DNA of 64,000 bases from JAHQVI01 sp963749875 (GTDB lineage Bacteria; Pseudomonadota; Alphaproteobacteria; Rhizobiales; Rhodomicrobiaceae): positions 496,001-560,000 of the forward strand of contig CAVVOX010000002.1 of assembly GCA_963749875.1 (NCBI GenBank), in the 5' to 3' direction. A program made the translations under genes and the position numbers. Below are positions 34,832 through 44,754 of the stretch, one piece after another; the first letter of the stretch is position 1, and the number at the start of each line of letters is the position of its first letter. The notes beneath the pieces are model-generated. The model saw nothing but the letters and a program-made list of their open reading frames with translations, had not been told where the DNA came from and did not search any database.

Positions 34832-37102
34832 TCAGACAGAGATGTCGTAAGCCGCAAGGGCCGCCATATTGACCAGGTCGCTGTCCGTCGCCCCCAGCGA
34901 GACGATCTGGACAGGTTTCGACATCCCCACAAGAAGCGGACCGATCACCGTTCCGCCTCCCAATTCCTGAAGCATCTTTGTCGAGATGCTGGCGGAGTGA
35001 AATGCCGGCATTACGAGCACATTCGCCGTGTCGGACAGGCGGCAGAACGGGTAGAGCTTCATTGCATCGCGGCTGAGAGCGACATCGGCGCCCATCTCGC
35101 CGTCATATTCGAAATCGACGCGGCGGCGATCGAGCAGCCGCACCGCCTCGGCCACACGCTCCGAGCGCTCACCGCGCGGATGGCCGAAGGTCGAATAGGC
35201 GAGCATGGCGACGCGGGGATCGAAGCCCAGACGCTGAGCGACCCGCGCAGCGGCGACCGCAATATCGGCGAGCTGTTCGGCATCCGGCATATCGTGGACC
35301 GAAGTATCGGCCACCAGCACGCTCCGCCCGCGCGAAATCACCAGCGAGACGCCGATCACGGTATGCGACGGTTTCGGATCGAGCGCATGGCTGATATCGG
35401 CGAAGGCGGTCGACCAGTTCCGGGTCGTGCCGGTCACGATCGCATCGGCATGGCCGCAGGCCACCATGCAGGCGGCGAAGATGTTGCGGTCCGTATTGAC
35501 CATGCGCTGACAGTCGCGGAACAGATAGCCCTTGCGCTGCAGGCGCGCATAGAGAAATTCGGCATATTCCCGATTATGGGGCGACAGCCGCGCATTCTGC
35601 ATTTCGATTGCGTCGCGGTGACTGAGACCGCAGGCACTGAACGCCTCTTTGATCTGATCGTCATGACCGACGAGAATCGGCGTGCCGAGGCCCGCATTGT
35701 AAAAGGCGTTGGCCGCGCGAACCACCTGTTGCTCCTCGCCCTCGGCAAACACGACCCGTTTCGGGTTCTGCCGGACCTGGGCGAAGATCGAATGCAGAAA
35801 GGAGGCGGCGGGATCGAGCCGTCCATCCAGCCTTGCGCGGTAGGCGTCCATATCGACGATCGGACGGCGTGCGACACCGGAATCCATCGCCGCCTTGGCC
35901 ACGGCCGCCGGAACCCGGCTGATCAGGCGCGGATCGAAGGGCGCCGGGATAATGTAATCCGGACCGTAGCGCAGCCGGCGGCCCTGATAGGCGGCGGCAA
36001 CCTTGTCCGGTACGTCCTCGCGTGCGAGCGCGGCAAGCGCCTCGGCCGCCGCCATCTTCATATGGTCGTTGATGGTCGAGGCCTGGACGTCGAGCGCCCC
36101 CCGGAAGATGTAGGGGAAGCCGAGCACATTGTTGATCTGGTTCGGGTAATCCGACCGGCCCGTCGCCATGATCGCGTCGTCGCGAACCTCGGCGACCTCT
36201 TCCGGCGTGATCTCCGGATCGGGATTGGCCATGGCGAAAATGATCGGATTCTCGGCCATGCTGGCGACCATCTCGCGCGTCAGGGCGCCCGCGACCGAGA
36301 GGCCGAAGACCACATCGGCCCCTTCGACCGCTTCGGCAAGCGTGCGCGCCGGCGTATCGACCGCGTGGGCCGACTTCCACTGGTTCATGCCCTTTTCGCG
36401 GCCCTTATAGATTACGCCGCGAGAGTCGCACAGGATCGCGTTTTCGGACGGAAGGCCCATCGCTTTGATGAGCTCGAGGCAGGCAATGCCGGCCGAGCCC
36501 GCGCCATTGCAGACGAATTTGACGTCTTTGAGCTCGCGGCCGGTCAGATCGAGGGCGTTGATGAGCCCGGCAATGGCGATGATCGCCGTCCCGTGCTGAT
36601 CATCGTGAAAAACGGGGATGTCCATCAGCTCGCGCAATTGCTGCTCGATGATGAAGCAGTCCGGCGCCTTGATGTCCTCCAGATTGATGCCGCCGAAAGA
36701 CGGACCGAGATAGCGCACGGAATTGACGAAGGCGTCGACGTCTTCCGTGCCGATCTCCAGGTCGATCGAATCGACATCGGCGAAGCGCTTGAACAGAACC
36801 GCCTTGCCTTCCATCACCGGCTTTGAGGCCAGCGCGCCGAGATTGCCAAGGCCGAGGATCGCCGTGCCGTTCGAGATCACAGCGACGAGGTTGCCTTTGA
36901 CGGTATAGTCATAGGCCAGGCTCGGCGTCTTGGCGATTTCCTCGACCGGGACGGCCACGCCGGGAGAATAGGCAAGGCTCAGATCGCGCTGTGTCGCGAC
37001 CGGCTTGGTCGGCGCGATCTCAAGTTTGCCAGGCCTGCCACCCATCTGGTGGAACTGGAGCGCGTCCTGGCGCGTGAAGGCCGCATCGGCTGACTTGGAC
37101 AT
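34832..37102 (-). CDS. maeB: NADP-type malic enzyme with phosphotransacetylase-like domain
   Basis: This 756-residue enzyme decarboxylates malate to pyruvate. The malic-enzyme domain (1 to about 430) has LAYSPGVAVP, YTVKGNLVAVISNGTAILGLGNLG, VFHDDQHGTAI and CNGAGSAGIACLEL (cofactor site). The C-terminal phosphate-acetyltransferase-like domain (about 430-756), with VFAEGEEQQVVRAA and PLLVGMSKPVQIVS, binds acetyl-CoA as allosteric inhibitor in relatives and lacks PTA activity. The start MSKSADAAF (37102) matches family N-termini; the frame upstream to 37201 is not supported. Divergent to mutS. Confidence 0.95.
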   Translation of the reverse strand: MSKSADAAFTRQDALQFHQMGGRPGKLEIAPTKPVATQRDLSLAYSPGVAVPVEEIAKTPSLAYDYTVKGNLVAVISNGTAILGLGNLGALASKPVMEGKAVLFKRFADVDSIDLEIGTEDVDAFVNSVRYLGPSFGGINLEDIKAPDCFIIEQQLRELMDIPVFHDDQHGTAIIAIAGLINALDLTGRELKDVKFVCNGAGSAGIACLELIKAMGLPSENAILCDSRGVIYKGREKGMNQWKSAHAVDTPARTLAEAVEGADVVFGLSVAGALTREMVASMAENPIIFAMANPDPEITPEEVAEVRDDAIMATGRSDYPNQINNVLGFPYIFRGALDVQASTINDHMKMAAAEALAALAREDVPDKVAAAYQGRRLRYGPDYIIPAPFDPRLISRVPAAVAKAAMDSGVARRPIVDMDAYRARLDGRLDPAASFLHSIFAQVRQNPKRVVFAEGEEQQVVRAANAFYNAGLGTPILVGHDDQIKEAFSACGLSHRDAIEMQNARLSPHNREYAEFLYARLQRKGYLFRDCQRMVNTDRNIFAACMVACGHADAIVTGTTRNWSTAFADISHALDPKPSHTVIGVSLVISRGRSVLVADTSVHDMPDAEQLADIAVAAARVAQRLGFDPRVAMLAYSTFGHPRGERSERVAEAVRLLDRRRVDFEYDGEMGADVALSRDAMKLYPFCRLSDTANVLVMPAFHSASISTKMLQELGGGTVIGPLLVGMSKPVQIVSLGATDSDLVNMAALAAYDISV

Positions 37103-37406
37103 TCTCGTGCATTTCCTCGTCTCCGAAACCTGCGTTTCGGTAGAAGACTCGTTTTGGTCCGGAATTCTTGCGAGTGCCGGCTCAGGTATATTGAGGGCCA
37201 TGGTGGTGATCTTGGATGTTTCCTCGGAGCGCTAACGCTCCTTATTGCACTGCTTTTTGCGAAGGGCAGAAAATAGCCCTCCCGCGATAAGGAAACAAGC
37301 GGTGCATTTCCTGACCTGAAGACTTTCCAGTCCCGCTTTGCCCGCGTTATGCCTTTCTGGACGCATCTGTGTGCCATTTGCATCAGCTTAAGGGGGATGG
37401 GGGTCT

Positions 37407-40181
37407 ATGAGCAAACACGCAAAAGCGCGTGTAATATCTGAAAAAAGCGGAACCGCTCTTCACGCCCGGAAAGCCTCTGCGGAGGGCGTCGAAGACGGCC
37501 CCGCCATTGCCACCATGACGCCGATGATGGCGCAATATGCGCGAATCAAGGCGGCGAATCCGGATTGCCTGCTCTTTTATCGCATGGGCGACTTCTTCGA
37601 ATTGTTCTTCGAAGACGCCGTCGAGGCCGCGCGCGCGCTCGGCATTCAGCTCACCAAGCGCGGCAAGCATCAGGGCGACGACATTCCGATGTGCGGCGTG
37701 CCGGTGGTGCGCGCCGATGAATATCTGCAGAAGCTGATTGCGGCCGGGTTCCGGGTCGCGATCTGCGAGCAGCTCGAAGACCCGGCCGAGGCGAAGAAGC
37801 GCGGGGCGAAATCGGTCGTCAGGCGCGACGTCATCCGGCTGGTGACGCCCGGAACGATCACAGAGGAGACCCTGCTCGATGCCGGTGCCCATAGTTTCCT
37901 GACCGCGCTTTTCGAGGTGAAGGAGGGAGACCGGCGAACCGGCTTCGCACTCGCCTCGGCCGATATTTCCACCGGCGAATGCCTGATCGGTGAATGCGCG
38001 CCCTCCGATCTGCCGGGCGAGCTGGCCCGCCTGTCGCCGCGCGAGGTTCTCATCGGCGATGGCGTCTCCGGCGACAAGGCGCTTCGCTCCGCGCTCGATC
38101 AGGCCGGCGCGGCGATTACGCCGGTTCCCGACATTTATTTCAGCGCTGCGGCAGGCGAGACGGCTCTCAAGAAGGAGCTGGGCGTCGCCGCGCTCGATGC
38201 GTTCGGCTCTTTCAGCAAGGCCGAGTTCGGCGCGGCAGGCGCGCTCCTCAAATATATCGAGATCACCCAGATCGGACAGAAGCCCGTCCTGCGGCCGCCG
38301 CGGCGGTCCGGGGGCGGCGCGTTTCTCATTATCGACGCCGCAACGCGCCTCAATCTGGAGTTGACCCGGTCCCTCGCCGGCGGCAAACAAGGCACCCTGC
38401 TCGCCGCCATCGACCGGACGGTGACGAGTGCGGGCAGCCGGGAGCTTGCCGCCCGGCTCGCCAGTCCGCTCACCGACTGCAAAGCGGTCGATGCGCGGCT
38501 CGACGCCGTCGCTTTTCTCAAGGACCGGCAGATGTTGCGGGCGAAGCTTCGCGACTGCCTGAAAGGCGCCCCCGATATTGCGCGCGCCCTATCGCGGCTG
38601 TCGCTGGAACGCGGGTCTCCGCGCGATCTCGGCGGAGTTCGGGACGGGCTGAATTGCGCCGTGGAAATCGCGCGGTTGCTTTCCGAACCGCTGGCGGCGG
38701 ACGGCGCGCCCGCCGAGATCTCCGCGATTTCGGCGCGGATCGTTGCCGAGGACGGCGGACTTCGCGGAGAGTTGGGCCGGGCGCTCGCCGATGAACTGCC
38801 GCATCTGAAACGTGATGGCAGCTTCATCCGCGCCGGCTTCAGTGCCGATCTCGACGAGAACCGGCAGCTTCGCGACGACAGCCGCGGCATGATCGCCCGG
38901 CTTCAGGCGCGCTATGCGAAGGAAACCGGCATCAAGACGCTGAAGGTCCGGCACAACAATATTCTGGGCTATTTCATCGAGGTGACCGCCGCCAATGCCG
39001 GGCCGCTGCAATCGCCGCCCCTCGGCGATGTCTTCCGGCACCGCCAGACGCTCGCCAATCAGGTGCGCTTCACCAGCGAGGAGCTGGCAAGCGCCGAGGC
39101 GCGGATTACCGGCGCCGCCGACCGGACGCTGGCGATCGAGCTTCAGATTTTCGCCGATCTGCGCGCACTCGTTCTTGCTCACGAACGCGCACTGACCGAT
39201 TGCGCCGCCGCGCTCGCCGCGCTCGATTGCTATTGCGCCCTGGCCGAGCTTGCCGAAGAGCAGAGCTATTGCCGTCCGGTCGTCGACAATTCGACGGCCT
39301 TCGCGATCGAGGCGGGCCGCCACCCGGTCGTCGAGCAGGCGCTCGCCAAATCGCGCTCCGGCCCGTTCATCGCCAATGGCTGCGATCTCACCCGCAACCG
39401 GCTCTGGCTCGTGACCGGGCCGAACATGGCGGGCAAGTCCACCTTCCTCCGCCAGAACGCGCTGATCGCCATCCTGGCGCAGATGGGCAGCTTCGTCCCC
39501 GCCGCCTCGGCGCATCTCGGTGTCGCCGACCGCCTGTTCAGCCGCGTCGGCGCATCGGATGATCTGGCGCGCGGGCGCTCGACATTCATGGTCGAGATGG
39601 TCGAGACGGCGGCGATCCTCAATCAGGCGACGGAGCGCTCGCTCGTCATCCTCGATGAGATCGGACGCGGCACGGCTACCTTCGACGGCCTGTCGATCGC
39701 CTGGGCAACGGTCGAGCACCTGCACGACGCCAATCGCTGCCGCGCGCTGTTCGCCACCCATTATCACGAGCTGACCGCGATGGCGGAGAAGCTGGACGCG
39801 GCCACCAATGTCACGGTCGCCGTCAAGGAGTGGCGCGACAGCATCGTTTTCCTGCATGAGGTGATCGCCGGCGCGGCGGATCGCTCCTACGGCATCCAGG
39901 TCGCCAAGCTTGCCGGCCTGCCGAAGACTGTCATCGCCCGCGCAGATCAGGTCTTGATGCAGCTTGAGAAGACGCAAGGGCGGCCAAGCGTCAACATCGT
40001 CGACGACCTCCCCCTTTTCGCCGCGGTCGCGCCGCCTTCATCTGCAAACGGATCGGAGGCGCCGTGCGACGGCCTCGCCGAGGCGCTCGCCGCCATCGAC
40101 CCCGATAGTATGAGCCCGCGTGAGGCGCTCGATGCGCTCTACCGGCTCAAGGCGATGCATGACGGGCATCTTGCCGATTGA
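37407..40181 (+). CDS. mutS: DNA mismatch repair protein MutS
   Basis: This 924-residue protein recognises mismatches. The domain I motif FYRMGDFFELF (mismatch-wedge Phe and Glu) is near residue 60, the clamp and lever domains follow, and the ATPase has Walker A GPNMAGKST (about 671-679), the STFMVEM block, Walker B VILDEIGRGT and FATHYHEL. The C-terminal MSPREALDALYRLK helix-turn-helix is present. Compared with E. coli it has an N-terminal extension of about 30 residues, usual in Rhizobiales. A degenerate second copy of its 3' end occurs at 40389-40437. Confidence 0.97.
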   Translation: MSKHAKARVISEKSGTALHARKASAEGVEDGPAIATMTPMMAQYARIKAANPDCLLFYRMGDFFELFFEDAVEAARALGIQLTKRGKHQGDDIPMCGVPVVRADEYLQKLIAAGFRVAICEQLEDPAEAKKRGAKSVVRRDVIRLVTPGTITEETLLDAGAHSFLTALFEVKEGDRRTGFALASADISTGECLIGECAPSDLPGELARLSPREVLIGDGVSGDKALRSALDQAGAAITPVPDIYFSAAAGETALKKELGVAALDAFGSFSKAEFGAAGALLKYIEITQIGQKPVLRPPRRSGGGAFLIIDAATRLNLELTRSLAGGKQGTLLAAIDRTVTSAGSRELAARLASPLTDCKAVDARLDAVAFLKDRQMLRAKLRDCLKGAPDIARALSRLSLERGSPRDLGGVRDGLNCAVEIARLLSEPLAADGAPAEISAISARIVAEDGGLRGELGRALADELPHLKRDGSFIRAGFSADLDENRQLRDDSRGMIARLQARYAKETGIKTLKVRHNNILGYFIEVTAANAGPLQSPPLGDVFRHRQTLANQVRFTSEELASAEARITGAADRTLAIELQIFADLRALVLAHERALTDCAAALAALDCYCALAELAEEQSYCRPVVDNSTAFAIEAGRHPVVEQALAKSRSGPFIANGCDLTRNRLWLVTGPNMAGKSTFLRQNALIAILAQMGSFVPAASAHLGVADRLFSRVGASDDLARGRSTFMVEMVETAAILNQATERSLVILDEIGRGTATFDGLSIAWATVEHLHDANRCRALFATHYHELTAMAEKLDAATNVTVAVKEWRDSIVFLHEVIAGAADRSYGIQVAKLAGLPKTVIARADQVLMQLEKTQGRPSVNIVDDLPLFAAVAPPSSANGSEAPCDGLAEALAAIDPDSMSPREALDALYRLKAMHDGHLAD

Positions 40182-40245
40182 ATGCCGGGATTTCCGTCAA
40201 GCACGGCCTGCATTGAAGCGGGATCATGTTTGATGGAAACTGACG

Positions 40246-40394
40246 TCGCCCCGGACGGAGCGAAGCGGAGGTCCGGGGCCTATTGGCGTATCCACAAGCT
40301 TCGTGCGTGACGGATAGAAAATTGGGCGCCGGACCTGATCCGGCGCGACGGATAACCATTTTGAATGGCTCCGCCAAACATGATCCCGCATGAG
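40246..40394 (+). repeat. dispersed repeat R3, copy 2
   Basis: This block pairs with 18958-19108 (opposite orientation). Landmarks are GGACGGAGCGAAGCGGAGG, GCGTGACGG, GGGCGCCGGACCTGATCC and AAACATGATCCCGCAT. It contains GCGCCGG/CCGGCGC inverted pieces. Together with 40462-40543 it fills the 440-base gap after mutS; no gene lies there. Confidence 0.7.
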
Positions 40395-40437
40395 CCCGCG
40401 CGAGGCGCTCTACAAGTTGAAGGCGCTTAGCGGATAA
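40389..40437 (+). repeat. degenerate duplicate of the mutS 3' end
   Basis: ATGAGCCCGCGCGAGGCGCT followed by CTACAAGTTGAAGGCGCTTAG reproduces, with a six-codon shortening, the last codons of mutS (ATGAGCCCGCGTGAGGCGCT at 40109). Translated it reads MSPREALYKLKALSG-stop versus MSPREALDALYRLKAM. It looks like the original or a duplicated gene end separated from mutS by repeat R3. Confidence 0.65.
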
Positions 40438-40461
40438 TACCGTCTCCGGATAATCCATTCC

Positions 40462-40543
40462 GTAGGATGGGTTGAGCACACGCGAAACCCATCGCAAGAA
40501 TGGCGGGTTTCCTTCCGCTTACGCGGACGTCAACCCACCCTAC
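40462..40543 (+). repeat. dispersed repeat R4, copy 1
   Basis: The ends GTAGGATGGGTTGA and TCAACCCACCCTAC form an inverted pair. The core reads CGAAACCCATCGCAAGAATG. The second copy, with its core inverted, is inserted in another repeat at 54097-54180. GTAGGGTGGGTTGA-type repeats are common in many bacterial genomes. Confidence 0.8.
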
Positions 40544-40623
40544 AAGAAGCGATCCGGCGGAGACGGTATAAGGCGTTCTGTGCGCCGATTGGCAGTCCGA
40601 AAGCGCATGTAACTCTTGATCGT

Positions 40624-41208
40624 CTAAAATTGGCTGCGGCCGCCGGCCTTGAGCACGGGTCTGACATGCCGTTCGCTCGCTGCCCGCGCTTTCTCCTCCA
40701 GCCGGTCATAGACGTCGCGGATAAAGCCGAGCCGTTCCGCCGGACTGGCAAATGCGGTGTCGGGAACCAGCCAGAACAAACTGCCGTGGGAGAGAACGAC
40801 GCCATCATGTTCGATCAGGATTTGGCTGATGCCTGGCCATTTCAGGTAATATTCGATCTGGCCGGTTGCGATGCGAATGCCGTTCTCTTCTTGAACGAGC
40901 CGGACCGACTGGTCGAAATCGACGCGGTCTTTGACCTGTCGCCTTTGGTATTTCCGGATCAGAAACATCCCCGTCAGGGCGGCGAGGACGGTCACGACAA
41001 GCAGCACGTTCAAGCTGTAGGAAATCCCGAAGGGGGCGAGGATCCCGGCCAGCGAATCTTCGAAGGCGCTCAGGGCGAAGAGGACGGCGAAAAAGGCCAC
41101 GAGCAGGAGCCATCGCGCCCACCAGACGCCGCTATAGGCTTTGCGGCCCATGGACCGGCCGAGCTTTCCAAGCCGCCGAAACGGCACCTTATAGGTCAAT
41201 TCGCGCAT
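40624..41208 (-). CDS. YcxB-like domain membrane protein
   Basis: This 194-residue protein has two membrane helices (WARWLLLVAFFAVLFALSAF and VLLVVTVLAALTGMFLI) followed by a soluble domain with ENGIRIATGQIEYYLKWPGISQI, GSLFWLVPDTAF and SPAERLGFIRDVYDRL. This is the YcxB C-terminal pattern, a PH-like fold of unknown function. No operon partners: mutS (convergent) and an NDUFA9-like gene (divergent) flank it. Confidence 0.75.
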   Translation of the reverse strand: MRELTYKVPFRRLGKLGRSMGRKAYSGVWWARWLLLVAFFAVLFALSAFEDSLAGILAPFGISYSLNVLLVVTVLAALTGMFLIRKYQRRQVKDRVDFDQSVRLVQEENGIRIATGQIEYYLKWPGISQILIEHDGVVLSHGSLFWLVPDTAFASPAERLGFIRDVYDRLEEKARAASERHVRPVLKAGGRSQF

Positions 41209-41461
41209 TTTCTTTCTCCCCTCTCGCCCGCTTCCGGAGCATCTGAAAAGTTACCGTCCCCCTTTTGGACGCTGGAGCCGCTGGCGGGGTTCAAGACCGG
41301 CAATTCGCACATGGGATGATCGCTGCCGCTCCCAGATCAGGCAGCCAACCGGAGACTGCGGCGCCATAATCCAGGCTTACAGCTTCACAAATAACCCCTT
41401 CCCGGTGTAAGCGGTTAAGGCTTTTCTCGCGGCGGCAAAAGAATCAGGGCAATTTCCGGCC

Positions 41462-42436
41462 ATGGCGATCACGCTCAACAGCTCGACTCTGGTCACGGTC
41501 TTCGGCGGCTCCGGCTTCGTCGGGCGCTATGTTGTGCAGGCGCTGGCGAAAACCGGCTGTCGTGTCCGGGTTGCCGTTCGCAGGCCGAATTACGCGATCC
41601 ATTTGCAGACGCAGGGCAGCGTCGGCCAGATCCATCCCGTGCAGGCCAATCTGCGCTATGAGGATACGGTGCGCCGCGCCGTTGCGGGCGCGGATGGGGT
41701 CGTTAATCTGGTCGGCATATTGCAGCCCTGGGGAAGACAGAGCTTCGATGCGGTTCAGGCGAAAGGCGCAGGGCTTGTCGCCGAGGCGGCCAGGGACGCT
41801 GGCGCGCGGGCGATCGTCCATATGTCGGCCCTCGGCGCCGACAGGTCGAGCCGGTCGGCCTATGCGCGAACGAAGGCCGAAGGCGAGGAGCGGGTCAGCG
41901 AAGCCTGCCCGAACGCCACCATTCTGCGGCCCTCGACCATCTTCGGCCCGGAGGATGAGTTCTTCAATCGCTTCGCATCGATGGCGCGTTTCATGCCGGT
42001 CATGCCGCTGGTCGGCGGCGGCAAGACGCGCTTTCAGCCCGTCTATGTCGGCGATGTCGCCGGAGCGGTCGTCGCCGGGCTCGACGGGCGCGCACGGCCG
42101 GGCGTCGCATACGAGCTGGGCGGACCCTCGATCTATACGTTCCGCGAAATTCTCGACCTGATCGCCGACTATACGCAGCGGAAGAGGTATTATGTCTCGA
42201 TCCCGTTCTGGCTGGCGAAAATCCAGGGCTTCTTCCTGCAGATGCTCCCCAATGCGATCCTGACCGTCGATCAGGTGCGGCTGCTGAAGACCGATGTCGT
42301 CGTCAGCCAGGAGGCGATCGCCGAGGCGCGCACGCTGAAGAATCTCGGTATCGAGCCGCACGCCGTCGAGGTAATCGTTCCGCGCTATCTGGTCCGGTTC
42401 CGGCCGAAAGGCGAGTTTTCGGTGCGCGCGGTTTAG
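41462..42436 (+). CDS. NDUFA9-like NAD(P)-dependent short-chain dehydrogenase/epimerase
   Basis: This 324-residue atypical SDR has an N-terminal dinucleotide fold (TVFGGSGFVGRYVVQAL, GxxGxxG), VHMSALGAD, a YARTKAEGE in the position of the YxxxK catalytic pair, and RPSTIFGPEDEFFNRFA. It belongs to the complex I NDUFA9 subunit group, whose mitochondrial member is an accessory subunit of NADH dehydrogenase. In bacteria the role is not settled; stabilisation of respiratory complexes or quinone synthesis has been considered. Monocistronic here. Confidence 0.88.
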   Translation: MAITLNSSTLVTVFGGSGFVGRYVVQALAKTGCRVRVAVRRPNYAIHLQTQGSVGQIHPVQANLRYEDTVRRAVAGADGVVNLVGILQPWGRQSFDAVQAKGAGLVAEAARDAGARAIVHMSALGADRSSRSAYARTKAEGEERVSEACPNATILRPSTIFGPEDEFFNRFASMARFMPVMPLVGGGKTRFQPVYVGDVAGAVVAGLDGRARPGVAYELGGPSIYTFREILDLIADYTQRKRYYVSIPFWLAKIQGFFLQMLPNAILTVDQVRLLKTDVVVSQEAIAEARTLKNLGIEPHAVEVIVPRYLVRFRPKGEFSVRAV

Positions 42437-42657
42437 CCGGTATTGTCGTCCGGCGGCGTTATGACGCCCGAATCGTTCCGTATGTCAGTATGTGATCGTA
42501 TTGCGCTGAGCCTGCTCAGCGGTCATGGAGCGTTAGCGCCCTGTTAAGCGTAACGGCGATTTCCCTGCGAGCGGCAACGGTTAAGAAGCGGTGATCCGGT
42601 AAACAGGCCGAACAGGCAGGATGCCCGCAATCGCAAGAGACGAGACTTCGCCCGAAA

Positions 42658-43356
42658 ATGCTTCGGCTTATACATTATTCGCTTTGCCCGTTTTCCCGTG
42701 CGATCCGGCTCGCGCTCGGCGAGTGCGGCATGGTCGTCGAGCTGGAGGAGGAGCGGCCCTGGGCGTGGCGGCGCGACTTTCTGATGCTCAATCCCGCCGG
42801 GACGCTGCCGGTTCTCGTCCGACAGCAGGGCTTCGTGCTGGCGGGCAGCTACGCGATCTCGGAATATCTCGCCGAGACGCATGGCAAGGTGAATGGCGAG
42901 CAGCCGCCGCGCAATCCGCTCTTTCCCGGCTCCGCCATCGAGCGCGCCGAGGTCCGGCGGCTGGTGGACTGGTTCCATGGTAAAATGGATCAGGAAGCGA
43001 CCCGCTATTTTCTTGAGGAACGCGTCTATCAGCGTTTCGCCGATCTGGGCCGGTCGACGCCCGACACGGACATTATCCGCGCGGCCCGCAGCAATCTCCG
43101 CTACCACCTCACCTATCTCAGCCATCTCCTTGGCGACCGGCAGTGGCTCGCGGGGTCCGAGCTTAGCTTTGCCGATCTCGCAGCGGCGGGCCATCTCTCG
43201 GTGCTCGATTATCTTGGCGAGGTGCCGTGGGAAGAATTTCCGAAGGCGAAGGACTGGTATCTGGCGCTGAAATCGCGGCCGGCATTCCGCCCTCTGCTTG
43301 CGGATCGTCTGCCGGGCGTGCCGCCCCCGCAGATTTACGCCGAGCTTGAATTCTGA
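42658..43356 (+). CDS. fzlA: FzlA-like GST-fold protein (FtsZ-binding)
   Basis: This 232-residue protein is of glutathione-transferase fold: thioredoxin-like N-terminus (LIHYSLCPFSRAIRLALGEC, EERPWAWRRDFLMLNPAGTLPVL) and helical C-terminus (VRRLVDWFHGKMDQEA, SFADLAAAGHLSVLDYLGEVPW). The end RLPGVPPPQIYAELEF is the pattern I associate with FzlA, which curves FtsZ filaments and controls constriction in Caulobacter. A generic GST remains possible. It lies just upstream of queG, a neighbour often seen with this gene in Rhizobiales. Confidence 0.75.
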   Translation: MLRLIHYSLCPFSRAIRLALGECGMVVELEEERPWAWRRDFLMLNPAGTLPVLVRQQGFVLAGSYAISEYLAETHGKVNGEQPPRNPLFPGSAIERAEVRRLVDWFHGKMDQEATRYFLEERVYQRFADLGRSTPDTDIIRAARSNLRYHLTYLSHLLGDRQWLAGSELSFADLAAAGHLSVLDYLGEVPWEEFPKAKDWYLALKSRPAFRPLLADRLPGVPPPQIYAELEF

Positions 43357-43636
43357 AGTCTTAGGTCGCGATCCGGCAGCGCTGCGGGCTTCCCGCGCGC
43401 TCTGGCGCCCGGTCTCCAGCCGGACGCTGCTCCGGCCGGCAATCCTGTTTTCAGCATCGCATAGGGCAGCGCGGCTTGTGACCAGCGGGGCGCGGATCTA
43501 CTTATAAGGCCCAACGTTCGCGCACATTGGGCTGAACGTTCGGGCACATTCAAACCGTTGATCGCTAATGCCAAGGGGCCCTGACCAGATATCCGCCTGC
43601 CTTGCCGAGCCCAGCGCCGCGCCGAACGGCGGCCCA

Positions 43637-44754
43637 GTGAAAGCCGAGCTCATCAGGCGGGCGAGGGCCGAGGGCTTCGACGCCGTGGGCGTGACGGCGC
43701 CGGACGGTATCGGGCGCGCGGGCGAAAAGCTTGCCGCGTTCCTCGCCGAGGGCATGCATGGCGATATGGGCTGGCTGAAGCTGCATGCGGATCGCCGCCG
43801 CCACCCGAAGGCGCTCTGGCCGCAGGTTCGCTCGATCATCATGCTCGGCATGAATTACGGCCCGGAGATCGATCCGCTCGACCTGCTCGCGGAACGCTCG
43901 CGCGGCGCAATCTCAGCCTATGCGCGCGGGCGCGATTATCACGGTGTCATCAAAGGCAAGCTGAAAACGCTCGGCGGCTGGCTGCATCGCGAGACCGGGG
44001 CGGATGATCAAGGTCTTCGTCGATACCGCGCCGGTCATGGAAAAGCCGCTCGCCGAAGCCGCCGGGATCGGCTGGCAGGGCAAGCACACCAATCTCGTCT
44101 CCCGCGATCTCGGCTCCTGGCTGTTTCTCGGCGCCATCTTCACCGCCGCCGAATTGCCGCCCGACGCGGCGGAGGCGGACCATTGCGGCAGCTGCCGCGC
44201 CTGCCTCGACATCTGCCCGACGGATGCGTTTCCCGCGCCCTACCGGCTCGACGCGCGCCGCTGCATCTCCTATCTGACCATCGAGCATAAGGGGCATATT
44301 CCGCGCGAATTCCGCCGCGCGATGGGCAACCGCATCTATGGCTGCGACGATTGCCTCGCAGTCTGTCCGTGGAACAAGTTCGCCGCAGCGGCGAGCGAAG
44401 CGAAATTCGCGGCACGCGCGATCACGGAGGGCGCGCCGCTTTCGGATCTGCTCGCGCTCGATGATGCCGCGTTCCGCGCGGCTTTCAGCTGGATCGCCGA
44501 TCAAGCGGACGGGCCGCGACCGTTTCATCCGCAATGTGCTGATTGCCGCGGGCAATTCCGGCGACACCGCGCTTATGCCGCAGGTGGAGCGCCTTATGAC
44601 GGATGACAGCCCGCTCGTCCGGGCCATGGCGGTCTGGGCGGCAAGCGAGCTTCTGGGCGCCGAAGCCTTCGACGAGCTTCGCGACGCGCATCTGCCGAGC
44701 GAAACGGATGAAGCCGTCCGCGCGGAATGGCAGAGGGAAAGGCAAGCGGCATGA
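43637..44754 (+). pseudogene. queG: epoxyqueuosine reductase QueG, two frame breaks
   Basis: QueG performs the last step of queuosine tRNA modification using a cobalamin and two [4Fe-4S] clusters. All parts are present in three frames: RRARAEGFDAVGVT and GMNYGP with SAYARGRDYH in the first; KVFVDTAPVMEKPLAEAAG, CGSCRACLDICPTDAFPAPY and CDDCLAVCPWN in the second; SPIKRTGRDRFIRNVLIA and the HEAT-like end in the third. Single extra bases near 44006 and 44486 explain both shifts. The stop overlaps the next gene as ATGA. The start is taken as GTG 43637; an ATG at 43568 is also open. Confidence 0.85.

Noticed and set aside
34997..36826. 609-residue open frame on the plus strand
   Set aside because: Antisense to maeB, whose motifs are complete. 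No ribosome site or protein-family features.
38589..39977. 462-residue minus-strand frame
   Set aside because: Antisense to mutS; GC-rich shadow without recognisable domains.
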